This document shows positions 5,670 to 12,660 of a stretch of DNA of 13,015 bases, one piece after another. Position 1 is the first letter of the stretch. Every line of letters begins with the position of its first letter. The stretch lies in the NCBI GenBank assembly GCA_964440345.1, contig CAYTSA010000102.1, forward strand, positions 1 to 13,015, given 5' to 3'. Source of the stretch: CAYTSA01 sp964440345 (GTDB taxonomy: Bacteria > Desulfobacterota > Desulfovibrionia > Desulfovibrionales > Desulfovibrionaceae). A program made the translations under genes and the position numbers. The notes beneath the pieces are model-generated. The model made no database searches and was not told the origin of the DNA. It saw only the letters and a list, made by a program, of their open reading frames with translations.

Positions 5670-7889
5670 ATGCCTGAACACACAGGACAGACACTTACCC
5701 GGCGGGGATTCTTCAAGACCGCGACTATGGCTGCGGCTGGGGCTGCGGCGGCTCCTGCAGTGCTTGGTTCGCTTTCGCCTGCGGCAAGGGCGGCCCAGAC
5801 CGCGTCTGCAGGAAAGATGGAGTCCAAATTCTCCGCCTGTGACATGTGTTTCAACAAATGCGGGCTCATCGCCCGGGTCCAGGACGGGGTTGTTCAGAAG
5901 CTGGACCCTAACCCGAAATTCTTGAAGTCACGCGGCATGTTGTGCGCCCGCGGCAACGCTGGCCTGGCGCAGCTGTACGACCCGGACCGGCTGAAACACC
6001 CGCTGCTGCGCGCCGGCGAGCGGGGCGAAGGTAAATGGAAGCGTATTCCCTGGGATGAAGCCCTGGATATGGCCGCGGCCAAGATGCAGGAAATCCGCAC
6101 GAAGTATACCCCCTGCGGGTGCCTGTTCTCAGCCGGCTCAGACATGCAGTCCACCTTTGTCCACCGGTTTGGCGAGGTTTTCGGCTCTTACAACATTACC
6201 TCGCACGAGTCATTGTGCCTGGTTTCCAACAACCGGGCCTTTCTGGACACCTTCGGCGAAGTCCCTTTTGCCGACGTATTGAACTCCAAGTACATCATTA
6301 TGGCTGGCGCCAACCGCTTCGAGGCCCTGGTCACCCCAGACTCCATAGACTTGATGACGGCCATGAAATCCGGCTGCAAGCTGGTGGTGCTGGACCCCCG
6401 CTACACCAAGACCGCGGCCCTGGCGCACGAATGGCACGCCATCAAGCCGGGCGCTGACATGGCTTTCATGCTGGCGCTGATGCATGTCATTATCAATGAA
6501 AAGCTGTACGACGCCGAGTGGGTCGCTGAAAAGACTTCTGGCATTGCACAGCTGACGCAGCACGTGCAACAGTACACACCGGAGTTCGCAGCCGCTGAAA
6601 CAGGCATCCCCCGCGAAGACATCGTGCGCATCGCCCGAGAATTGGCGGACGCTGCGCCCCAGTCCATGGTGTATCCTGGCCGGCGGTCTTCTGACTATGA
6701 AGACTCTACCCAGATTCGCCGCAGTTTTGCCATGGTCAACGGTTTGCTGGGTAACTGGGACCGCCCCGGCGGGCTGCTGGCCGCAAGGGCCGTGGGGTTG
6801 ATAGGCGTTCCCTACAACGCGCCATGGTACGACGAGAACCCCTTTGACAGGGTGGACGCCGAGCGCGTGCCGATGATGTTCGAGCATGAAGGCTCCTTTG
6901 TGCTCACCCGGGAAGCCGTGCTCAGCGGCGAGCCGTATCCGGTGAAAGGCTGGTTCGTTTACAAGACCAACCCGGCCCAGACCGCGCCCAACCGCCTAAA
7001 GACCATCGAGATGGCCAAGGCTATGGACTTCATGGTCGCGGTGGACATCCACATGTCCGATACTGCGTTTCTGGCCGACCTGGTGCTGCCGGCGCCCAGC
7101 TATCTGGAGCGCACGGACCCGTGCTTCGGCTTGCAGGGTTCTGTGGCCTGCGCCTGCGTGGTCAAGCGGGACCCGGTCGTCGAGCCGCTTTACGACACCA
7201 AGCCGCTTTTCGATATTCTTAAGATTCTTGCCGGCAAGCTGGACCTGGGCGAGTACTTCGACTTCACCGTCGAGGAATACCGCAAAATACAGTTGGCGGA
7301 ACTGGACGGCGCCACGGAGGCCCTGGACCGGGACGGGGTGTATTACAACCCCTCCAAGGTCTACGGCATCTACGAAGGTAGAATCTACAAAACATTGTCA
7401 AAAAAAATAGAGCTGTACAATAAACGATATGAGCAGATGGGCGTGGACCCCATGCCTGTGTATAAGCCCCAGGCTGCTGTTCCAGCCAACAAGTTCCGCA
7501 TGGTGATAGGCCGTAACGCCATGGTTACGCAGTCAGCCACGGCTAACAACAGGATGTTGCATGAACTTTTGGGCGACAACGAATTGTGGCTCAACCCGGA
7601 AGCAGCTGCGCAGCTGGGCGTGGAAAACGGGGCCATGGTGGAGGTGGCCAGCTCCGTGGGCAAAGGAACGCTTCGGGCAAAGGTGACCCCGGGCATTCGC
7701 AAGGACACTGTCTATATGCTCACCGGCTATGACTCCATTTCATCGCAGTTGACGCTGATTTACGGCCACGGAGCGTCCATGGCCGAAGTGCTTGAAGACG
7801 CATACGACGCCGTCAGCGGCAACGCGGCCATGCACACCACCATGGTCAGCGTAACCTCGCTTTCCGGCGGCAAGAAGGAGGCGGCATGA
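5670..7889 (+). CDS. Phs/Psr-type molybdopterin oxidoreductase, catalytic subunit
   Basis: Catalytic subunit of a DMSO-reductase-family enzyme, 739 aa, close to PhsA and PsrA in length. A Tat signal is clear: TRRGFFK with Arg11-Arg12, then an Ala-rich stretch to about residue 42. A [4Fe-4S] site follows as Cys57-x2-Cys60-x3-Cys64-x27-Cys92. Cys183, in SHESLC, is at the molybdenum-ligand position of the Phs/Psr group. The molybdopterin-binding domains fill the rest, with a C-terminal dinucleotide-binding domain from about 610. Substrate is inferred only: polysulfide, thiosulfate or tetrathionate are the leading candidates given the neighbouring rhodaneses and CstR-like regulator. The enzyme could also run oxidatively. 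GGAG lies before the ATG, and the stop overlaps the next gene as ATGA. A TorD-type chaperone lies downstream at 11578-12258. Confidence 0.92.
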   Translation: MPEHTGQTLTRRGFFKTATMAAAGAAAAPAVLGSLSPAARAAQTASAGKMESKFSACDMCFNKCGLIARVQDGVVQKLDPNPKFLKSRGMLCARGNAGLAQLYDPDRLKHPLLRAGERGEGKWKRIPWDEALDMAAAKMQEIRTKYTPCGCLFSAGSDMQSTFVHRFGEVFGSYNITSHESLCLVSNNRAFLDTFGEVPFADVLNSKYIIMAGANRFEALVTPDSIDLMTAMKSGCKLVVLDPRYTKTAALAHEWHAIKPGADMAFMLALMHVIINEKLYDAEWVAEKTSGIAQLTQHVQQYTPEFAAAETGIPREDIVRIARELADAAPQSMVYPGRRSSDYEDSTQIRRSFAMVNGLLGNWDRPGGLLAARAVGLIGVPYNAPWYDENPFDRVDAERVPMMFEHEGSFVLTREAVLSGEPYPVKGWFVYKTNPAQTAPNRLKTIEMAKAMDFMVAVDIHMSDTAFLADLVLPAPSYLERTDPCFGLQGSVACACVVKRDPVVEPLYDTKPLFDILKILAGKLDLGEYFDFTVEEYRKIQLAELDGATEALDRDGVYYNPSKVYGIYEGRIYKTLSKKIELYNKRYEQMGVDPMPVYKPQAAVPANKFRMVIGRNAMVTQSATANNRMLHELLGDNELWLNPEAAAQLGVENGAMVEVASSVGKGTLRAKVTPGIRKDTVYMLTGYDSISSQLTLIYGHGASMAEVLEDAYDAVSGNAAMHTTMVSVTSLSGGKKEAA

Positions 7890-8626
7890 GTACACAGCTC
7901 GCCATGGTTATTGATTCGTCCAAATGCATAGACTGCAAAGGCTGCATGTTTTCGTGCAAGGCGGCCAACAACGTGCCAGACGGTTTCTGGCGAAACTGGA
8001 TCAAAGACTCAGAGCCAGATTTCTCCGGGGCTGTGAAGCCGTTCACCCATTTCCAGCCTGGGGGCTGCATGCATTGCGACCAGCCCACTTGTGTGGACGC
8101 CTGCCCCACTGGAGCCACGTGGAAGTCCAAGGAGGACGGCTCAGTTTATATAGACCAGAACATGTGTATTGGCTGTGGCAACTGCATTCCAGCTTGCCCG
8201 TACGGCGCCCGGTTCCGCAATCCTTACAAGCGCAAGGCGGAAAAGTGCGACTACTGCGTGGAACGCCGGGCCCAGGGGCTGGATCCGGCCTGCGTAACAA
8301 CCTGTCCCACCAAGGCCCGCGTTTTCGGCGACATCAACGACCCGAACACCGAAGCGCACAGGTTGCTCATGGAGCACAAGGGAGAAGCTGTGCAGGTCAT
8401 CAACGAGCAGACCAACACTGCGCCAAACATGTACTACCTGGCGTCCACGCTGCCGGTGGACTGGACCCATCCTGCCAAAATGCCGGACTCCATGACCGCT
8501 TTTACCACGGCGGTCAAGCCGCTGGTGACCACGATTGTGGCGTTGTCCGGCCTGGGCGTGCTGGCCATGCTGGGCCGGCAGCTGATGGCCGGTTCGGACG
8601 ACAACCACAGCGCCAAGGGAGAGTGA
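7886..8626 (+). CDS. Four-cluster ferredoxin subunit with C-terminal membrane anchor
   Basis: Electron-transfer subunit of 246 aa that wires the molybdoenzyme to the membrane cytochrome. Sixteen cysteines form four [4Fe-4S] sites, in groups at 14/17/20/24, 61/64/69/73, 94/97/100/104 and 121/124/136/140. A hydrophobic helix at about 207-232 probably anchors it. That helix is typical of FdnH-like formate dehydrogenase subunits and is absent from short PhsB/PsrB proteins. There is no signal peptide, so it should be exported as a passenger with the Tat-signalled catalytic subunit. The ATGA overlap with the upstream gene and AAGGAGG just before the start indicate coupled translation. Confidence 0.92.
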   Translation: MSTQLAMVIDSSKCIDCKGCMFSCKAANNVPDGFWRNWIKDSEPDFSGAVKPFTHFQPGGCMHCDQPTCVDACPTGATWKSKEDGSVYIDQNMCIGCGNCIPACPYGARFRNPYKRKAEKCDYCVERRAQGLDPACVTTCPTKARVFGDINDPNTEAHRLLMEHKGEAVQVINEQTNTAPNMYYLASTLPVDWTHPAKMPDSMTAFTTAVKPLVTTIVALSGLGVLAMLGRQLMAGSDDNHSAKGE

Positions 8627-8628
8627 TC

Positions 8629-9342
8629 ATGACTTACTACAAACGCCACGACCGCTCGTCCATCTACATCCACTGGTTCAACGCCCTGTGCTGGTTTTTG
8701 CTGCTGCTGACGGGGCTGGGCATTGTCAAGCCGGAGTACAATCCCCTGGGAGCCTGGTATCCGGAACTGCTGCGGTCTCTTTTTGGCGGCGGGGCCGGCC
8801 TGCTCGTCTTTCATGAGATAGTGGGCTTGGCCTGGATAGCCGGTTTTATTCTGTACCTGCTGGTGAACATGAAGGGCGCAGCCTACTTCCTCAAAGAAGT
8901 CTTTTCTGTGTCGCCAAACAGGGACATCGCCTGGATGCTCAAAAAGATGGTCGTCATGACCCTGGGGCCCAAGGCTTTGCGAAACATGGGCCAGACCCCG
9001 GACCTGCCGGAGCAGGGATTCTACAACATGGGCCAGAAGGCTTTTGCCCAGGCCTCGGTGCTCGGAGGCGTGGGCATCGCCGCCACTGGGATGATCATGT
9101 TCTTGTCTGATCGTGCGTTGGGCGCAGAAGCCACAGTGCTGATCGGCTGGTCCATAACCTTGCACTATCTGGCGGTGGGCTTGGTGTTCGCCGGGCTGCT
9201 GGTGCACATTTACATGGCGGCAATTTCGCCGGAAGAGCAGCCAGGCTTCAAGTCCATGTTCACCGGCACAGTGCCGGAAGACTACGCCAAGCATCATCAT
9301 TCGCTGTGGTGGAAAGAGCTGAAAAACCGCGAAACCGCGTAA
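8629..9342 (+). CDS. Four-helix cytochrome b membrane subunit (FdnI/PhsC-like)
   Basis: Membrane quinone-interacting subunit of 237 aa. Four hydrophobic helices lie at about 15-33, 58-80, 142-160 and 172-198. Four histidines lie in or next to them: His15 (IHWFN), His62 (VFHEIVG), His179 (LHYLAVG) and His193 (VHIYM). This matches two b hemes in the formate dehydrogenase gamma / PhsC type, and not the heme-free NrfD/PsrC type. It starts 2 nt after the ferredoxin stop, with GGGAGAG upstream. An in-frame upstream extension into the ferredoxin region is not real: the first Met with proper transmembrane topology is at 8629. The tail ends with a His cluster, KHHHS, on the presumed cytoplasmic side. 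Confidence 0.9.
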   Translation: MTYYKRHDRSSIYIHWFNALCWFLLLLTGLGIVKPEYNPLGAWYPELLRSLFGGGAGLLVFHEIVGLAWIAGFILYLLVNMKGAAYFLKEVFSVSPNRDIAWMLKKMVVMTLGPKALRNMGQTPDLPEQGFYNMGQKAFAQASVLGGVGIAATGMIMFLSDRALGAEATVLIGWSITLHYLAVGLVFAGLLVHIYMAAISPEEQPGFKSMFTGTVPEDYAKHHHSLWWKELKNRETA

Positions 9343-9420
9343 CAGGCACAAACCGGCGAGCCAGGGCGGGGACCCGGGCGGCCGGAATGAGTAACACACG
9401 CAAAACCGAGGAGAGCGAGA

Positions 9421-10533
9421 ATGCGACAAATCCACAAAAGCGTATGGCTAGTGGCTGTGGTTATGCTGGGATTGATGCTGATTTCCGGCTGCGCCGGCAA
9501 GAGCAAGTCCATGGAGCCGGCGGAAAAGCCGAGTTATTGGTTTGACGACACGGTGGATGTGGGATTCGTCAAACAGTACACTCAATACCCGTATCCAGAA
9601 AATGTGACCATCATCGACTCGCGGCCGTACCGCGCCAAGTACGTGAAGGGCTACATCCCGGGAGCCGTCTCCATTTCGGACAGCGAATTCGATAAAAAGA
9701 CGGACATGCTGCCTGCGGACAAGAGGCAGCTGTTGATTTTCTATTGCGGCGGCCTGGAGTGCCCGCTGAGCCACAAGTCCGCCCACAAAGCCGTGAAGAT
9801 GGGCTACACCAACGTCAAGGTGCTGCCCACAGGCTTTCCGTCCTGGAAGAAGAAGGGGAGCTATCCGGCTATCATGGCTGAAGGCGTGAAGGAAATCATC
9901 ACCGAGGGCAAGAAGCCGTATTTGCTCATCGACTCCCGGCCGCACAACAAGTTTCTGGAGGGGCATATTCCTTCAGCCATCAACATTCCTGATCGCAAGC
10001 TGGACGAAATGGCTGGCGTATTGCCTGCTGACAAGTCCACGCAGCTCATCTTCTACTGCGGCGGCTACGCCTGTGCGCTGAGCCACAAATCCGCCCTGCA
10101 AGCTAAAGAAATGGGCTACACCAACGTGTGGGTCATGGAAGAAGGCTACCCGGGCTGGAAGAAGAAATTCGGCGGCGCCGAAGCCATGGCTGTGAAGGCT
10201 GGAGGTGAAGAAGGCTCCATCGATTTGGAACAATTCAAGAAGATTCTGGCTGAGAATCCTGAGTCCATCAATCTTATCGACGTCCGTGATCCTGAAGAAT
10301 TCGCCAAAGGGGCCTTGCCTGGCGCTACCAATATGACCGTGGACCAGGTGGAAGAAAATATCGAGAGTCTGAAGGACGATCCGCCTCTGGTCTTTGTCTG
10401 CTCCACGGGCGCCCGCAGTGGCGAGGCGTACTATATGCTGCTGGACATGCGGCCGGACCTGAAGAAGGTCTATTACGTGGAGGCAGAAGTGAAGATCAAC
10501 GACGACGGATCGTATGCATTCACCAAGCCTTAA
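9421..10533 (+). CDS. Lipoprotein with three rhodanese domains
   Basis: Exported sulfurtransferase-like protein of 370 aa. The lipobox LISGC puts the lipidated cysteine at residue 24, so the protein should be tethered to the outer face of a membrane. Rhodanese domain 1 is about 45-148 with loop CGGLEC (Cys109, Cys114). Domain 2 is about 152-250 with CGGYAC (Cys213, Cys218). Domain 3 is about 264-365 with the more standard loop CSTGAR (Cys327). Domains 1 and 2 are close copies, including LPADK, FYCGG, LSHKSA, MGYTNV and a Gly-aromatic-Pro-x-Trp-Lys-Lys segment, so an internal duplication is clear. It likely binds or transfers sulfane sulfur for the neighbouring oxidoreductase. GAGGAGAG precedes the ATG. 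The gap of 78 nt from the cytochrome b gene has no terminator, so it should be in the same transcript. Substrates are unknown. Confidence 0.88.
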   Translation: MRQIHKSVWLVAVVMLGLMLISGCAGKSKSMEPAEKPSYWFDDTVDVGFVKQYTQYPYPENVTIIDSRPYRAKYVKGYIPGAVSISDSEFDKKTDMLPADKRQLLIFYCGGLECPLSHKSAHKAVKMGYTNVKVLPTGFPSWKKKGSYPAIMAEGVKEIITEGKKPYLLIDSRPHNKFLEGHIPSAINIPDRKLDEMAGVLPADKSTQLIFYCGGYACALSHKSALQAKEMGYTNVWVMEEGYPGWKKKFGGAEAMAVKAGGEEGSIDLEQFKKILAENPESINLIDVRDPEEFAKGALPGATNMTVDQVEENIESLKDDPPLVFVCSTGARSGEAYYMLLDMRPDLKKVYYVEAEVKINDDGSYAFTKP

Positions 10534-10546
10534 TCTGAACCTGCAC

Positions 10547-10581
10547 GCGGCCTGGCAAGCGCCAGGCCGCACTGGTTTTTT
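10547..10581 (+). terminator. Rho-independent terminator after the triple-rhodanese gene
   Basis: Perfect 10-bp stem GCGGCCTGGC / GCCAGGCCGC (10547-10556 and 10561-10570) with an AAGC loop, then a run of six T at 10576-10581. It should end most transcripts from the 5145 promoter. It stops only 3 nt before the ATG of the Sec-rhodanese gene. Confidence 0.85.
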
Positions 10582-10584
10582 CAG

Positions 10585-11589
10585 ATGAAAATACCTCTTG
10601 TCATAACGTTGTTTTTGTTGGCTGCGCCTGTGTGGGCGTCGTCGCAAAGCCTGGAGCAGCCCGTCTGGTGGCCGGACGCCGCGGCCCAGGCTGAAAAGGA
10701 CGGCTACTCGCTGGTTACCTGCGAGGAGTTTGAATCGTTGGGCGCGCCAGGCGAAGAGTACGTTCTCATCGACGTAAGGGCGGATTATGAATTTGCCGCC
10801 GGCCATATTCCAGGCGCAGTGAATCTGGAGTTCAACCTGGCTGACCGGCAGGCGATAACCAAGGAAAAACAGCAGGCGCTGTTAGATATTGCTGACGGCG
10901 ACAAGGCCCGGCGGTTGATTTTTTACTGCCGCAGCTTCAGGTGACTGCGCAGCGAGATTGCCGCGCGCTGGGCAGCGCGCTTGAGTTATGTCACTGTGGC
11001 CCGCTATCCAATCGGGTATCATGGTTGGCTGAAACAGCATGACGAGTCTGACGCCGAAGGCCAAGGGCCGGCAAAAACCCTGGGCCCCGGAGATTTGTTC
11101 CCGTCATGCCGGCTGACGGTTATAGGCGGCGACGCCGACCGGGAGTATTTTGGTCTTGCCCTGGACGCACGGGGCCTTTCCCTGGCGGACGTGCAGGCAA
11201 AATACGTGCTGGTGGTGTTTTTCAACAGCATGTGCTCGGATTGTCTGGAAGAAGTGAAGGTCTTTGAAAAGTTTTACGAAGAGATACAAGAACAACGCGT
11301 TCTTCGGGGAAACGTGAAAGTGTTCGGCGTGGGCATGCAGGACACCCGGCGCAGCGTGAACAAGTTTCGGCGTCGTCACGGGGTAAAGTTTCCATTGTTT
11401 GCCGACGAGGCCGGAGAGATTTTTGACTGCCTGGGGCGCGCATCCGTTCCCGTGGCCTATTTGCTGGAGCGGTTGCAAACCGGGGAGAGGGAAATAGTAA
11501 TGGCCCGGGAGGGGTACATAAAAAGAGGCGATCCTTTCTATGACCAGGTCCTTCGCCTGGCCAGAGGGGCGTTGTCTTCAACCCCCTGA
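10585..11589 (+). CDS. Exported rhodanese-thioredoxin fusion, probable selenoprotein (Sec at TGA 10942-10944)
   Basis: A 334-aa reading frame interrupted only by an in-frame TGA at codon 120. A signal peptide covers residues 1-18 (cleavage after VWA). The rhodanese domain spans about 40-150 with active loop CRSFRU (Cys115, U120). After the TGA the frame continues the rhodanese fold (LRSEIAA, then GYHGW). A thioredoxin/AhpC-TSA-like domain spans about 168-330, with CSDC at 217-220 and the probable cis-proline in SVPVAY (Pro289). FYCRSFRU aligns without gaps to FYCGGLEC of the upstream lipoprotein, with U exactly on the second Cys. A SECIS-like hairpin lies 25 nt after the TGA. No Shine-Dalgarno is visible: the ATG follows a terminator U run. 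If TGA were a true stop, this would be two broken halves, a 119-aa truncated rhodanese and a TTG-started remainder. Sec is the better reading. Confidence 0.85.
10963..10980 (+). promoter_or_regulatory. Bacterial SECIS-like hairpin
   Basis: GCGCGCTGGGCAGCGCGC folds into a perfect 7-bp stem (10963-10969 with 10974-10980) with the loop GGGC. The loop begins 25 nt after the TGA at 10942-10944. Known bacterial SECIS elements sit immediately downstream of UGA inside the coding region, have a short stable upper stem, and carry G at the start of the apical loop. All three are met here. It would recruit SelB with Sec-tRNA. Confidence 0.75.
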
Positions 11590-12258
11590 GGGGACTTGCT
11601 GCTGGCTGGCCATGTTCTGCAACTCTGCCGCAGTTGCCTGGAGGACCTGGAGCATCCAGGCGGCTGCGGGCGCAAAAAATCCTGATTGGTCGGCCTGGGC
11701 TACTGCGCCGGTAAAACGGCGCGCCCATGGCGCCATGGCCTGGTCGATGAGGTCTGCGGCTCTGGCTGCGGCTGCTGCGTCTCCGCTTGCCGCGAGTGTG
11801 AACAGGTAGTATAGCAGTTCCAGTTGGGTGGCCAGGTGGTCGGGCGGCAGCTTGCCTGCATCGCCCTGGCTGTCCAGGGCCAGTCCTTCGGTCTCCAGCC
11901 GGTGCTGCATGTCCTGGGCTGGCGGACCCATCATGCAGGGCGGCCTGTCCTCCATGTAGCAGGAAGCGTATGGAGGAGAGGCGGCGCCGCCTTTGGCCGC
12001 CACAAAGAGCCGGACGTATTCTGACTCCAGCTCGGCGCAAAATGTGTCCAGTTGGACTTGATGCTCCGCCAAGACTTTCGCCAGAGCCTGCAAGCACTCA
12101 GACAGGGGCTGCGCTTTTTGCGGAAAGTCAGTTGTAAGCCGGGGAACGCCAGTTTCCGCCATAGCCTGGCAATCTTTTCCGCCGGGCTCGAGAAACAGAA
12201 ACCGGCAAAGTTCTATGCAATCGAGCAGGTAGATGTGGTATACGTCGGTTTTGTCCAT
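11578..12258 (-). CDS. TorD/DmsD-family molybdoenzyme chaperone
   Basis: Cytoplasmic chaperone of 226 aa, helical and without a signal peptide. The family motifs are visible: EYVRLF at 80-85 followed by PPYASCYM at 95-102, and PDHLATQLELLYYLF at 139-153. TorD-family proteins bind the Tat signal and apo-form of a molybdoenzyme, help load the cofactor and delay export. The obvious client is the catalytic subunit at 5670-7889. I started it at ATG 12258 (MDKTDVY) because the longer upstream frame lacks family character and would run over the divergent CsoR-like gene. No strong ribosome site precedes it. It converges on the Sec-rhodanese gene with a 12-nt tail overlap and no terminator between. 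Confidence 0.88.
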   Translation of the reverse strand: MDKTDVYHIYLLDCIELCRFLFLEPGGKDCQAMAETGVPRLTTDFPQKAQPLSECLQALAKVLAEHQVQLDTFCAELESEYVRLFVAAKGGAASPPYASCYMEDRPPCMMGPPAQDMQHRLETEGLALDSQGDAGKLPPDHLATQLELLYYLFTLAASGDAAAAARAADLIDQAMAPWARRFTGAVAQADQSGFFAPAAAWMLQVLQATAAELQNMASQQQVPSGG

Positions 12259-12336
12259 GCCGGGACCGTAAGCCGGACCCGCAATGAAGGCAACACCCCT
12301 AAGCGTTCGGGCAATACATTTTTTCAAGGGTGCGAA

Positions 12337-12660
12337 ATGACATCTGAATCGCAGTATTCTCAACAAGAACAGGAGATTGAATCGCTCAAGCTGGACGTTC
12401 TGTCCCGCATGCGCCGCATCGAGGGACAGATTCGCGGCATTCAGCGCATGGTGGAGGCCGGCAAGGAGTGCGAAGACATTCTGGTACAGGTGAAGGCCGC
12501 CAAGTCCGCTTTGCAGGGCGCCACCCGCCAAATTCTGAAACGATACATGCTTCGCTGCTACCTCAAATCGCTGAACGGGAATGGGGATTCCGAAACCGGG
12601 CCGGACACGCACGAGCTGGAGAAAGTTATTAAAGTGCTCATGAGCTTTACCGAATGCTGA
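12337..12660 (+). CDS. CsoR/RcnR-family repressor, CstR-like persulfide sensor
   Basis: All-helical DNA-binding repressor of 107 aa. The family core is clear: LSRMRRIEGQIRGIQRM at 22-38 and the Cys45 segment KECEDILVQV. Sensing residues: Cys45 and Cys74 are 29 apart, as in CsoR (Cys36/Cys65) and CstR (Cys31/Cys60). The residue four before Cys74 is Tyr70, where copper-sensing CsoR has its ligand His61. Two Cys without the His argues against Cu(I) and for a dithiol sensor of persulfide or polysulfide, as in CstR. A third Cys107 ends the protein. Its likely target is the palindrome in the promoter at 5145-5173. The start is ATG 12337, with AAGGG 6 nt upstream; a longer in-frame extension would overlap the divergent chaperone gene and is not family-like. 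Confidence 0.88.
   Translation: MTSESQYSQQEQEIESLKLDVLSRMRRIEGQIRGIQRMVEAGKECEDILVQVKAAKSALQGATRQILKRYMLRCYLKSLNGNGDSETGPDTHELEKVIKVLMSFTEC

Noticed and set aside
10585..10944. A stand-alone 119-aa truncated rhodanese ending at the TGA
   Set aside because: It would end five residues after the catalytic Cys. The same frame continues for 645 bases with matching rhodanese and thioredoxin sequence, so a Sec codon fits better than a stop or a pseudogene.
10981..11589. A separate thioredoxin-like gene starting at TTG 10981
   Set aside because: Its first 40 residues are the C-terminal half of a rhodanese, it has no signal peptide, and the putative start has no proper ribosome site.
12259..12336. 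A second CstR-type operator between the chaperone and regulator genes
   Set aside because: The best match, ACACCCC to GGGCAAT, has the wrong spacing and several mismatches, so autoregulation cannot be claimed.
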